This document shows positions 26,788 through 34,903 of a stretch of DNA of 49,453 nucleotides, in pieces. Made by a program: the position numbers and the translations under genes. This stretch comes from a virus, in the IMG/VR virus record IMGVR_UViG_3300010412_000044, positions 1-49,453 of that record. One strand, written 5' to 3'. The notes under the pieces are model-generated. The model was not told where the DNA came from. It saw only the letters and a program-made list of their open reading frames with translations, and searched no databases. Within the stretch, counting starts at the first letter, position 1. Each line of letters starts with the position of its first letter.

Positions 26788-28719
26788 ATGGCTATTGCTG
26801 ACGATTTCACAGTATCACTAGCAGGTGACATTCGTCACTCAGCTAACAACAACCACTACAGGGTGCTTGAATTGCACCGCTGGTTGCAAGATTTGGCTGA
26901 CGACCCGCAAGCATCTGGTAATGATCTTATCGACATTACATCTACCACGCCTTCTAGTCGTTCAACGGACAACATTATCGACCTCCTAGCAGGATATAAT
27001 ATCGATGATACGGCTGCTGAATACTTCTATGATGGTTCTATCACACAATCTGGCGGTGATACAGTTTACTCAGGACTACGAGTTCTTGGTGCTGTTAACA
27101 ACCTCAACACCCAGTTGATGGTAATTCAGGACAACGATTTGTACCAGTTTACCACAACACCTGCTTCTCCATTCTGGGGTGATCAGTCAACAGGCGGTTA
27201 CAATGGTGACTCAGCCGCAGGTATTTTGATGCGCTGCCTGATCAAGTCCCGTGTAAACGGTGCTGATATTGACGGACAGCGAATTCGTGTGCAAGCCCGC
27301 CATTGGGGTGACACATATGACTTCTTCAACGTGCAACTTGGCGTGGGCGAGTCCGTTGCTGCTATCGGTACCACTCCGGATGCTCAGAACGATACGCTTC
27401 AAGCTACTGTTACCGCATACACGCACGTAACGAATACCGAAGGGTATCAGACAATCGACCTGAATAACTCTAACGGTCCGAAGCCTTACTACAGCAAGTG
27501 GACTTATGGTGCTAACACCTCTGGCGACAAGCTGAAAGGCATGTGGGAGTTCATCAAAGACTTGACTGGTAACGGAACCGCTAAGACTCTATACGGCATG
27601 AACGGTGAATTCTTCCTAGGTATCACTCACTCATATGCATACGACAACGGCTCGGCGTTCACTGAGAACGAAACTGTTGTTTGGGGTACCGATATTACCT
27701 ACGATACGCTTGCAGGCGGCACATTCTCTGCTGGTGATTATGTCACCATCGGTAACAACGGTGCTGCTGGTCGTGTCATGTACGACAATGGTTCAACCAA
27801 CATGATTGTTGCGCTTGAAGATACCTCGATCACGCTACTTGATGGTGACACGATCACGGTTGCTGATGGTGTCGGTGCTGTTACTGCTGATATCAACGTA
27901 ACGATTCTGAATAATGACCGCTCGGGTGGTTCTGGTCGCCTATTGGCTGCAAATGGTACAACAACAGGCGATCACTACATTCAGATATTGACTGGTTCTG
28001 CACCTGTTGACAATCTACCAATTCGCGGCTTAACTTCTTCGGCTACTGCTGATGTTGCTGGCTCAGTAACGCAAAGAACCGTTCCTAAGATTTTCCTAGG
28101 CTCGTACACAGGTTCGTTGATTGGTGCTTACGGTGTTGGTGTGCTTTCAACTGACTTGACGGCTTCTGACACCTTGCAGGCTCTTGACCTGTCTAGCCAG
28201 ACTCCGCCTAACAATGTTACCTTCTCTGTTGAAGGTCTTGTATCTGGTGAAGACTACGTACTTGTTGGTCCGAAAGCGGCTGGTAACGATTTCGCATACG
28301 ACCAGTTGACACTTAATACAACGCTTTCTGGTGTTGCTGAAACTGTGGTTGTTGTTACTTCTGCTATTCCTTCTGACACCCCTGCAACTGGTACGATTCG
28401 TATTCAGCTTGACAGTGGTATCTACAGGGTATGCGCTTATGAAAGCTGGACGGGTTCTACCTTCACGCTTGATACAGGTCAGGCACCGTGGAACTTCTCA
28501 GGTGACAACGCAACGGCACCTAGAAATGTCATGATCAGCTACATTGATACGCTTGCTGGCGCTGACACTGAAACGTTTACGGGCGTTTACTTGTCACCTC
28601 GAAGCTTGTGGATTCGTGTTCGTGACGGTGGTTCAACCCCGATTAAGACCTTCGAATCTCCGGGTACTCTGGGTTCGGCAGGCGGTTCAGCGGTTGCATC
28701 ACGAATCACTGACGAATAA
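26788..28719 (+). CDS. Large virion protein, 'LELHRWLQDLADD' family
   Basis: This 643-residue protein begins 'MAIADDFTVSLAGDIRH' followed by 'VLELHRWLQDLADD' (residues 25-38) and 'DNIIDLLAGYNIDDTAAEYFYDGSI', a start that I associate with conserved marine and environmental phage structural proteins. A 'KSRVNGADIDGQRIRVQARHWGDTYDFF' block lies around 153-180. A later beta region (~310-360) has the 'AGDYVTIGNNGAAGRV' module, and the C-terminal 200 residues are beta-rich. It has its own promoter-like site and good Shine-Dalgarno, suggesting high expression. Probably an abundant fibre or baseplate decoration; function unknown. Confidence 0.65.
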   Translation: MAIADDFTVSLAGDIRHSANNNHYRVLELHRWLQDLADDPQASGNDLIDITSTTPSSRSTDNIIDLLAGYNIDDTAAEYFYDGSITQSGGDTVYSGLRVLGAVNNLNTQLMVIQDNDLYQFTTTPASPFWGDQSTGGYNGDSAAGILMRCLIKSRVNGADIDGQRIRVQARHWGDTYDFFNVQLGVGESVAAIGTTPDAQNDTLQATVTAYTHVTNTEGYQTIDLNNSNGPKPYYSKWTYGANTSGDKLKGMWEFIKDLTGNGTAKTLYGMNGEFFLGITHSYAYDNGSAFTENETVVWGTDITYDTLAGGTFSAGDYVTIGNNGAAGRVMYDNGSTNMIVALEDTSITLLDGDTITVADGVGAVTADINVTILNNDRSGGSGRLLAANGTTTGDHYIQILTGSAPVDNLPIRGLTSSATADVAGSVTQRTVPKIFLGSYTGSLIGAYGVGVLSTDLTASDTLQALDLSSQTPPNNVTFSVEGLVSGEDYVLVGPKAAGNDFAYDQLTLNTTLSGVAETVVVVTSAIPSDTPATGTIRIQLDSGIYRVCAYESWTGSTFTLDTGQAPWNFSGDNATAPRNVMISYIDTLAGADTETFTGVYLSPRSLWIRVRDGGSTPIKTFESPGTLGSAGGSAVASRITDE

Positions 28720-28736
28720 TCCAGCTATTCTTTTGT

Positions 28737-28744
28737 CATAAATA
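28737..28744 (+). promoter_or_regulatory. Late-promoter-like site overlapping a terminator (CATAAATA)
   Basis: CATAAATA ends one base before the terminator stem. With T4-like spacing, the new transcript would begin inside the first arm of that stem, so it would lack the intact hairpin. The next gene starts at 28797. Confidence 0.55.
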
Positions 28745-28745
28745 T

Positions 28746-28785
28746 ATGCAGCCAGTACCGCTTGGTATTGGCTGCATTTTTATTT
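28746..28785 (+). terminator. Rho-independent terminator
   Basis: A 14-bp stem (ATGCAGCCAGTACC paired with GGTATTGGCTGCAT, one G-T wobble) with a four-base loop (GCTT) is followed by TTTTATTT. It closes the 26788-28719 gene. Confidence 0.9.
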
Positions 28786-28796
28786 GGAACTAACAC

Positions 28797-30599
28797 ATGG
28801 CGACACCAACAATTGTATTGCTTAATGCGGGAGGTCTGACAGACGGTGTTCTGACGGATGCCGATACCAATACAGGCTGGACTGACCTAACGACTGCTGA
28901 TACCGATATTAAGGTTGAAGGTACGGCTTCTATGTCTGGTATCTTTCGTACTGATGGTGAGCAGGGTTATTATGATTCAGGCACCGCGCCAGTAACGGCT
29001 GCTGGTAAAATTCTAAGAGGTTGGATCAACACAAACAACCTACCTTACATGAACTTAGAAGCAACCGACCCATATAAGCTACTTGCATTCGATGGAACGA
29101 CAACCGAACTAAAAGCACTCTTTGGTTCCGACACATACCCCGGAGGTTGGTTTTACTTCTGGCAGGGCATGGATGACTTCACAACACTAACCCTTGCCAA
29201 CGTAAGACGATGGGGTTTTGAATCTGGTCACGCAACAAACGGTAAAAACGTTGTCAATACGTGGGCTGATGTAATGCGCTACATGGATGGGTACTATCTG
29301 ACGGGTGGTACTTCGGGCGACAAGATTACATTTTTGACAACAGCCGCTTCGGATAAAACCTCGGCTTACGGTATCGTGCAAAACAGCTTTGGTGTTTACT
29401 TCTGCACAGGTACGATTCAAATAGGCAACGGCGCGACAACCACTTGGTTCGAAAGCGATGGTGACGTTGTTGTGTTTCTTGACACCCCCGGTGGTCTATC
29501 TATACCCGCTGGCCTGTATGAAATTAACGCACAGGGTTCTGGCTGCAACTGTGTCATCATCAATAGCGTTTTGAGAGCAAATGGCACGGGCACAACAACC
29601 CGATTTGTTCTGGACTTCTCTGATACAAACGTTACGTTGAATTTCAGCGGCAATCTAGTGAATAGGGCAAGTACGGTCACCTTTGCTTCTGGTCAAACTG
29701 CTCAAAATAACACGTTTGATGACTGCGGGCAGATCACACACGCAGGCGCGGACATGGACGGCTGCATTGTAAAGAACTATGAAGGTACTGCCGGTACCGC
29801 CGCATTGATTTACAATGTTGCTGCTGACCCAGATGGTGAAATGGATAATATGTCATTCATCAAAGGCACCGCGGCGACCCATGCGATTGAGTTTGGAACA
29901 AGTACACCTTCATCGATTACGCTAAGAGGTATCGACTTTTCTGGCTACAATGCAACAACAGGTCAGAACGATTCAGCCCTTTATATTTCAGATAGCAATA
30001 CAGGCAACAGCTACACGATCAACTTGATTGGATGTTCAGGTAACATTAGCTATCGCACGGCGGGTGCTTCTGTAACACTTGTACAAGACCCCGTAACAGT
30101 ATTGGTGAATACGATCAATGCAAACACGGGTGCTGATATTCAAAGTGCTAGGGTGTTACTAGAGGTTGCTTCTGGTGCAGGTGGTTGGCCATATCTTGCT
30201 TCTGTTTCGGTTTCTGTGACAGCAACAACAGCAACAGTAACCCATACGGCTCATGGGTTATCATCGAATGATAAGGTTCGAATCAGAGGATTGAACCAAG
30301 CTGGGTACAATGGTGTAAAAACAATCACCGTAACCGGTGCGAATACTTATACATACACCGTTGTCAACGACGGTGCTGCAACGGGATCACCAACATCAAC
30401 ATTTGTTGTGCTTGAAGGTACAACTGATGTAAACGGTGAGATTTCTGCAAGCTACACGTTTGCAGCCGCTACCCCTGTTGTGGGTAAAGCCAGATTGAAT
30501 TCTGGAGCTGGACCCTATTACATCACTGCTAATATTTCAGCTACGGTCAGCAATACGGCTGGTCTAAGCTATGTTGCATCTATGGTTCCAGATAGTTAA
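28797..30599 (+). CDS. Large beta-rich virion protein (600 aa)
   Basis: The N-terminal 190 residues look globular, with 'NTGWTDLTTADTDIKVEGTASM' spanning ~26-47 and 'GWFYFWQGMDDF'. The middle (~195-430) is a series of short strands with Asn, Gly and Thr turns that could form a beta-helix. Near residue 484 there is a 'HTAHGLSSNDKVRIRG' and 'GVKTITVTGANTYTYTV' module of the kind found in many phage tail proteins (compare the similar module in the DUF4815 protein). The C-terminus (~530-600) is another Ig-like unit ('GTTDVNGEISASYTF'). I do not recognise a named family; a fibre or spike accessory is likely from context. Confidence 0.6.
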   Translation: MATPTIVLLNAGGLTDGVLTDADTNTGWTDLTTADTDIKVEGTASMSGIFRTDGEQGYYDSGTAPVTAAGKILRGWINTNNLPYMNLEATDPYKLLAFDGTTTELKALFGSDTYPGGWFYFWQGMDDFTTLTLANVRRWGFESGHATNGKNVVNTWADVMRYMDGYYLTGGTSGDKITFLTTAASDKTSAYGIVQNSFGVYFCTGTIQIGNGATTTWFESDGDVVVFLDTPGGLSIPAGLYEINAQGSGCNCVIINSVLRANGTGTTTRFVLDFSDTNVTLNFSGNLVNRASTVTFASGQTAQNNTFDDCGQITHAGADMDGCIVKNYEGTAGTAALIYNVAADPDGEMDNMSFIKGTAATHAIEFGTSTPSSITLRGIDFSGYNATTGQNDSALYISDSNTGNSYTINLIGCSGNISYRTAGASVTLVQDPVTVLVNTINANTGADIQSARVLLEVASGAGGWPYLASVSVSVTATTATVTHTAHGLSSNDKVRIRGLNQAGYNGVKTITVTGANTYTYTVVNDGAATGSPTSTFVVLEGTTDVNGEISASYTFAAATPVVGKARLNSGAGPYYITANISATVSNTAGLSYVASMVPDS

Positions 30600-30623
30600 T
30601 GAACAGTATATAATGGAGAGATC

Positions 30624-30929
30624 ATGGAATTAAGCGAAGAGAAAAAAGAACTACTTGAGGGTGAAATCCCAACGGCGAAAAGCAAGTTGGAATACAACTA
30701 TAAGGTTCTTAGAGAATTACATAAACTGCAAATTGCCGCTACCGAAAGACTTGAACGAAAGGTTGAAGAGTATCTTGGAAAGGTACAATTGCTTGAATCA
30801 CTGCTGGCTCAAACCGAACAGGCGCTGGCTATCAAGAACCGAGTGATGGAGCAGATGGTGGTTGAGTTTGCAGAAGAGCGTAATAGGTTTACGCAAGAGA
30901 TTCAAAGCCTAAAACGAAAAAGAAGGTAA
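30624..30929 (+). CDS. Coiled-coil protein (101 aa)
   Basis: Nearly the whole protein is helical with heptad spacing (for example 'LRELHKLQIAATERLERKVEEYL' at ~29-51 and 'LLESLLAQTEQALAIKN' at ~54-71), ending in a basic tail 'QSLKRKRR'. A GGAGAG Shine-Dalgarno lies just upstream. No family is recognised. Small coiled-coil proteins between fibre genes are often chaperones or trimerisation factors, which would fit but is not shown. Confidence 0.6.
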   Translation: MELSEEKKELLEGEIPTAKSKLEYNYKVLRELHKLQIAATERLERKVEEYLGKVQLLESLLAQTEQALAIKNRVMEQMVVEFAEERNRFTQEIQSLKRKRR

Positions 30930-30935
30930 AGACCA

Positions 30936-31640
30936 ATGGCAGTTATTTCAAGAGGAGAAAAGGGAAGCGAATTGACCTATGCTGAAATGGACGCGAACAT
31001 CGAAGAGTTGCGTGATATTCCAGATGGCAAGGTTTTCCCTAAAACACAAAACAAGGGCATTCGTATCGATACTGCGAACCCAGACTACGGTTGGCACGAT
31101 CTTCCTGCTGTAAGTTTCATTGACCCAGCTTCGCTTAACCAACCAAGCTATGCAGCGTATATTGGCGGTCTTTCGGAGTTACAATTTGCCGAAACTGATG
31201 AAATGCTTTGCCGCTTTCATATCCCGCATGATTACGCCATCGGTACGGATATTTTTATTCATGTGCATTGGTCGCACAATTCAACCCTTGTTACGGGAGG
31301 CAGTGTAACGTTTGGTTGGGAGGCGACATACACAAAAGGGCATGACCAAGGCGCATTCCCAGCTACCAAGATTGTTTCGGTGGCTCAGAATGCAAGCTTG
31401 GTACAGTATCAACACATGATTGCCGAAACAGCGTTGAGTGTTACTGGCGGCTCGGTGAGTCAGTTGGATACTGCTGATATTGAAGTTGATGGATTGATTC
31501 TTTCACGTTTTTATGTTGACTCAAATGATATAACCGTTTCAGGTGGAGCTGTTCCTAACCCGTTCATTCACTTTATTGATCTTCACTATCAAAGTACGGG
31601 TATTCCGACGAAGCAAAAGGCACCTAACTTCTGGGCATAA
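30936..31640 (+). CDS. Conserved fibre-associated protein with HVHWSHN motif
   Basis: This 234-residue protein starts with a helical 'RGEKGSELTYAEMDANIEEL' segment typical of the attachment end of phage fibre proteins. A conserved-looking beta-sandwich follows, with 'CRFHIPHDYAIGTDIFIHVHWSHN' between residues 92 and 115, 'YTKGHDQGAFPATK' and a C-terminal 'FIHFIDLHYQSTGIPTKQKAPNFWA'. I recall the same core in environmental phage proteins of unknown function. The histidine cluster (H95, H98, H109, H111, H114) might bind a metal. Function: probably a receptor-binding or tip protein. Confidence 0.6.
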   Translation: MAVISRGEKGSELTYAEMDANIEELRDIPDGKVFPKTQNKGIRIDTANPDYGWHDLPAVSFIDPASLNQPSYAAYIGGLSELQFAETDEMLCRFHIPHDYAIGTDIFIHVHWSHNSTLVTGGSVTFGWEATYTKGHDQGAFPATKIVSVAQNASLVQYQHMIAETALSVTGGSVSQLDTADIEVDGLILSRFYVDSNDITVSGGAVPNPFIHFIDLHYQSTGIPTKQKAPNFWA

Positions 31641-31643
31641 ACT

Positions 31644-32825
31644 ATGGCTTATGTTGCAACAGGATATTTTCAAGAAGGCTATGTTGCCGAGGGAATTTAC
31701 ATCGATTGGGAGGCGAGAATCATTCACGTCCCAAAAGATTACATGCTCTTGACGCAAACAAACCCTACTGAAATCCGCGAACTTGACCTTGATACATTCA
31801 GGCGTGATCTGAAAGCACTTGAGGATGACCCGGATGGAATGACATTTCCAGATACGCACAGACATAACACCATCGTTTTGCTCGGTGGTGTTACGTATGC
31901 GCGTACCATTGAAATTATCAACGGGTACACTGTAACATTCGAAGATGGTCAATATGCTGTAAACCTTGTTGGTGCAAACTCAAATGTCGGTGACGTTGTT
32001 AACGTTAACCAAGTATCTGTTCGATCTGCAAACTCAGCCGGGTTGACATACTCAAAAGAAGTTGAGGACCAGTCTTTCTTGGATGGTCGTGTTTGGATTG
32101 ATATTGTACGTGGGTCATCTGGAACTCAGTTCCCAAAAGGAACACCAAGCTACCCGGTTAACACATATGAAGATGCTGAATCGATTGTTGCACAGAGAAA
32201 TCTACCACATCGATTTCATCTAAAGGGTGTGTTGAATTTATTATCAAATGCCAACCTAACCGATGATAATTGGCTTGGCGCAGACCCAGTTACTTCTAAA
32301 ATGGTGTTCGATGGCACACAGACATGTGGAGCAACAACATTTCGAAAATTGCATTTGATTGGTGCGATAAATGGTACGTTTACAATGCAGGATGGCATTC
32401 TGCAAAACATGTCCAACTTTCAATCTGATGCTACAAATACTGGCTTTATTGGTACACTAACTCTCCCACCAAGCGGGTCGTTAAACCCGTTTTACTCATT
32501 CATTCAATGCTTCTCTCTTGTTCCCGGTACTGGGACACCTGTTATAGACTGCAACAATCACCCAAATCTGATGATGCAATTCAGAGAGTATACGGGTGGC
32601 TTAGAGATTAGAAACTACACGGACGCAAACAATGAAATGAGTATTGATCTTTTGTCTGGTCATGTTACTATCGATTCTAGTTGCACGGCTGGAACGATTG
32701 TTGTCAGGGGTGCTGGTTATATTACCGATAATTCCAACGGCGCGGTAAATATAGTAAATCTTGGTTTAGTCACAACAAGATCAGACAAATTGTTGTCAAA
32801 GAAAGACTTCATTGCCTTGAAGTAA
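31644..32825 (+). CDS. Conserved virion protein, 'DTHRHNT' family (393 aa)
   Basis: The first half has the strongly conserved-looking order 'IDWEARIIHVPKDYMLL', 'ELDLDTFRRDLKALEDDPDGM', 'FPDTHRHNTIVLLGGVTYAR', 'IEIINGYTVTFEDGQYAVNL', which I recognise from many tailed-phage virion proteins near fibre genes. The second half (~170-393) is beta-rich and may form a small solenoid. It starts three bases after the preceding gene. Exact function unknown. Confidence 0.65.
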   Translation: MAYVATGYFQEGYVAEGIYIDWEARIIHVPKDYMLLTQTNPTEIRELDLDTFRRDLKALEDDPDGMTFPDTHRHNTIVLLGGVTYARTIEIINGYTVTFEDGQYAVNLVGANSNVGDVVNVNQVSVRSANSAGLTYSKEVEDQSFLDGRVWIDIVRGSSGTQFPKGTPSYPVNTYEDAESIVAQRNLPHRFHLKGVLNLLSNANLTDDNWLGADPVTSKMVFDGTQTCGATTFRKLHLIGAINGTFTMQDGILQNMSNFQSDATNTGFIGTLTLPPSGSLNPFYSFIQCFSLVPGTGTPVIDCNNHPNLMMQFREYTGGLEIRNYTDANNEMSIDLLSGHVTIDSSCTAGTIVVRGAGYITDNSNGAVNIVNLGLVTTRSDKLLSKKDFIALK

Positions 32826-32832
32826 TCGATTT

Positions 32833-32840
32833 TCTAAATA
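32833..32840 (+). promoter_or_regulatory. Late-promoter-like site (TCTAAATA)
   Basis: This is the same TCTAAATA variant as at 12071. It lies just after the end of the fibre block and 98 bases before the first lysis-cassette start. Confidence 0.35.
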
Positions 32841-32894
32841 GTTATAAGTCGGTATGCCATGTGTTGTCTTTCTATTTTAACTTAGACGATATTG

Positions 32895-32924
32895 GCTAAA
32901 AGATAAATAACTTTGTCTTTTAGC
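32895..32924 (+). promoter_or_regulatory. Hairpin enclosing a late-promoter-like octamer (GATAAATA at 32902-32909)
   Basis: A perfect 9-bp stem (GCTAAAAGA/TCTTTTAGC) encloses a 12-base loop. The octamer GATAAATA straddles the first arm and loop, and the lysis-cassette ATG follows at 32938 after an AGGA Shine-Dalgarno. It could be a late promoter, an RNA hairpin in a longer transcript, or both. There is no T-run, so it is not an intrinsic terminator of the usual kind. Confidence 0.45.
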
Positions 32925-32937
32925 ATAGGAAACACAA

Positions 32938-33309
32938 ATGGCAGATAACGATAATGTAAAAAGCGGGAACGGGTCTGAACAGCGCCTAGGCTCTGTTATG
33001 ATCTGGGTTCGATTGCTGCTACCCCTTTGTATCGCCGCGCTTGGTTGGTATATCGGGCAGACTGTAGGTAATCTAAGTTCTCGTCTTGACAATATTGAAA
33101 AATTTGATGCTCAATTACGAGAAGAGTTTGTTCAACACAAGTCCCAGTCGGAATCATTTATGGCTGAACTTGAGCGCAGGCTTACCCGCGATGAGTTGAC
33201 GATTGATGATCTTGTCAGGATGAGTCGATTTTTATCTACAAATGATGCACAGGATAAAAGAATCGAAAGGCTTGAAGATCGTTTGGACCAACACCAAAAA
33301 GAAAAATAA
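32938..33309 (+). CDS. Membrane protein with one TM segment and coiled coil
   Basis: A 123-residue protein. Residues ~21-45 ('MIWVRLLLPLCIAALGWYIGQTV') form a single membrane segment after a short polar N-terminus, and residues ~48-120 are a charged helix with heptads. The family is not recognised. As first gene of a group that ends with spanins, it may assist lysis or act at the inner membrane; a pinholin-like or antiholin role is possible but unproven. Confidence 0.6.
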   Translation: MADNDNVKSGNGSEQRLGSVMIWVRLLLPLCIAALGWYIGQTVGNLSSRLDNIEKFDAQLREEFVQHKSQSESFMAELERRLTRDELTIDDLVRMSRFLSTNDAQDKRIERLEDRLDQHQKEK

Positions 33310-33327
33310 TAAAGGACACAGTTCGAT

Positions 33328-33789
33328 ATGTTTATGACTGGCTTTGCACACAACCATACATTAGATAAAGTTTGGCGCTTTATCAATTTAATTGTTGGAA
33401 ACAGTAAAAGGATTAATTGTAAAGTGGCAAAGTATCGAACTAGAGTAACGCTGGCTATCATGACAGTCTACATTATGATGTTTGTCACCGGGTTGATTGT
33501 TGGTGATTTAATCGCCACAAAGGTGATAGAATTTGAAAAAATTTTTGGTGTAATCTCAACAGGTGCAGTGTATTCAATGGGGTTCTCTGTTCTGTATGCT
33601 AGATTCTATGAGGCAAAACATCATTTGGATTTCGCATCCTTGATTTCAGCAATTTTAATATTGACACAGACAGCATTCGTTTTCAATCTTTTCCCGATTG
33701 AAATTAAACATATCTTTTACTACTTTGCTAGCCTAACTACAATGCTGTTCGTTTGGTCTTTCGCTAATATGAATAAGCAAAAAGGCTAA
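33328..33789 (+). CDS. Four-TM membrane protein of unknown function
   Basis: A 153-residue protein with hydrophobic segments at about residues 43-63, 73-90, 102-120 and 127-146, and basic loops between them. An AAAGGA Shine-Dalgarno lies 11 bases upstream. I do not recognise a family. In a lysis-cassette context it could be a holin, but its four segments and short loops also fit other small membrane proteins. Confidence 0.55.
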   Translation: MFMTGFAHNHTLDKVWRFINLIVGNSKRINCKVAKYRTRVTLAIMTVYIMMFVTGLIVGDLIATKVIEFEKIFGVISTGAVYSMGFSVLYARFYEAKHHLDFASLISAILILTQTAFVFNLFPIEIKHIFYYFASLTTMLFVWSFANMNKQKG

Positions 33790-33808
33790 ACGATGAATAG
33801 GCTACTAA

Positions 33809-34213
33809 ATGTGGACCAGAGAAGACTTACTAAACTTCGCAGAATTAATTGATGCATTCAGGGTTGTTCCTAGAACAATCTTGATCGTCTATGCGTATTT
33901 TGTTTGGTATGTTGTCAACTGGTATCTCCCAATCGGAAACCCAACAACGGGGCAAACAGCCCTAGTCACGACCATTGCTGGTTCTATACCAGTAGTCATC
34001 GGTCTATATCAGAATTCAGGAAGACGTTGGGGTCCCAATGGAAATAAATCATGGGGTATGGGGCGTGATGTTCCGGGATATGCCCCTACAATCGTTTTAC
34101 CCCCAGTTAACCCAAACATAAATATAGGAAGCGCCGGGCAAGAACCGCCGCCTGCTGGTGGCCCATCGGGGCGATCAGCGGGCCCCTATGATGATAGGGA
34201 CTTCACGGAATAA
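33809..34213 (+). CDS. Putative holin (two-TM, Pro/Gly-rich tail)
   Basis: The pattern 'FAELIDAFRVVPRTILIVYAYFVWYVV' (residues ~10-36), then 'TTGQTALVTTIAGSIPVVIGLYQNSGRRWG', is one I associate with small two-TM proteins found beside lysis genes in many phages and often called holins. The C-terminal 55 residues are Pro/Gly-rich and probably cytoplasmic. It lies upstream of the spanin pair. The holin call is by family pattern and neighbours only. Confidence 0.55.
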   Translation: MWTREDLLNFAELIDAFRVVPRTILIVYAYFVWYVVNWYLPIGNPTTGQTALVTTIAGSIPVVIGLYQNSGRRWGPNGNKSWGMGRDVPGYAPTIVLPPVNPNINIGSAGQEPPPAGGPSGRSAGPYDDRDFTE

Positions 34214-34226
34214 GAGGAAGAGAAAG

Positions 34227-34610
34227 ATGCCAATTTTTCTGATGACATTGTTAAGAAGCGTACACTTCTACATATATGTGGCACTGTTGAGCGTCATTGG
34301 TACACTGTACTTCATGAACGGCCGACATGTACATACGATTGAAAAGCAGGCAGAGGAAATCGTTCAAAAAGAGAATGCACGCCGTAAGCTTGAAAATGCG
34401 CTTACCAATCAAAATGAGCGTGTGCGAGTTCTGATGGATGAAAAGAAGGCGCTTGAAGCAAGAGTTGAAAATGGCATTCTGATCATTGAAACATTAGATG
34501 AAGAGGGTAATAAAGTTCTGATGGAGCTTGATGAGCAAGCAATCCCTAAAGAACATAGAGGTGCCCTGATGTGGTTGATTCAGAAATCAATGGAGGAATT
34601 GAGACAATGA
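34227..34610 (+). CDS. i-spanin (Rz-like inner-membrane spanin)
   Basis: One N-terminal membrane segment (residues ~12-30, 'VHFYIYVALLSVIGTLYF') is followed by a long charged periplasmic helix with heptads (~34-85) and a short globular end. The 127-residue size fits Rz-type inner-membrane spanins. I chose the ATG at 34227 because GAGGAAG lies seven bases upstream; an in-frame ATG at 34158 lies inside the previous gene and has no such site. Its stop overlaps the o-spanin start (ATGA). In Gram-negative hosts the pair fuses inner and outer membranes at the end of lysis. Confidence 0.75.
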   Translation: MPIFLMTLLRSVHFYIYVALLSVIGTLYFMNGRHVHTIEKQAEEIVQKENARRKLENALTNQNERVRVLMDEKKALEARVENGILIIETLDEEGNKVLMELDEQAIPKEHRGALMWLIQKSMEELRQ

Positions 34611-34903
34611 GAGTAGTCATTTTAGGGATCATTCTGGCATTGTTGTCTGGTTGCGCTACAATGGACGGACCTAAAGAAGTGCTGATTCCCGTCAACGCCC
34701 CGATTCAAGAGCCTCCTGTGATCGAACAGCCATTTTTGCCTATTTGGTTACTCACGGATGAAGACGATGAGAATCCGGATAAGGTAGTGCGCTACTATGC
34801 GAAATCGTTGTATCTGCAACGCCTACATTCACAGAAATTGCAATGTGCGCTTGATGCTTACAGGATTGAAACAGAAAGACAATGCCCGATTGAGGAAAAA
34901 TAA
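34607..34903 (+). CDS. o-spanin (Rz1-like outer-membrane lipoprotein)
   Basis: The product begins with a short lipoprotein signal, MRVVILGIILALLSGC, with lipobox LLSGC and the lipid-bearing Cys at residue 16. A Pro-rich stretch (VNAPIQEPPVIEQPFLP) typical of Rz1-type spanins follows, then a helical C-terminus. Length is 98 residues. The ATG overlaps the i-spanin stop, with GGAGGA upstream; longer in-frame starts would bury the signal. A lipoprotein spanin implies a Gram-negative host. Confidence 0.8.
   Translation: MRVVILGIILALLSGCATMDGPKEVLIPVNAPIQEPPVIEQPFLPIWLLTDEDDENPDKVVRYYAKSLYLQRLHSQKLQCALDAYRIETERQCPIEEK

Noticed and set aside
33793-33852. Short ATG frame (19 codons) between the four-TM gene and the holin candidate
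   Set aside because: No good Shine-Dalgarno, overlaps the holin candidate in another frame, and shows no protein-like pattern.
34117-34124. CATAAATA inside the putative holin gene as a promoter for the spanins
   Set aside because: It is in coding sequence; spanin expression is already explained by coupling and read-through. Kept as a low-probability site.
34158-34226. Longer start for the i-spanin at 34158
   Set aside because: It would add 23 residues of basic sequence before the membrane segment and lies in the previous gene; the ATG at 34227 has a strong ribosome site.
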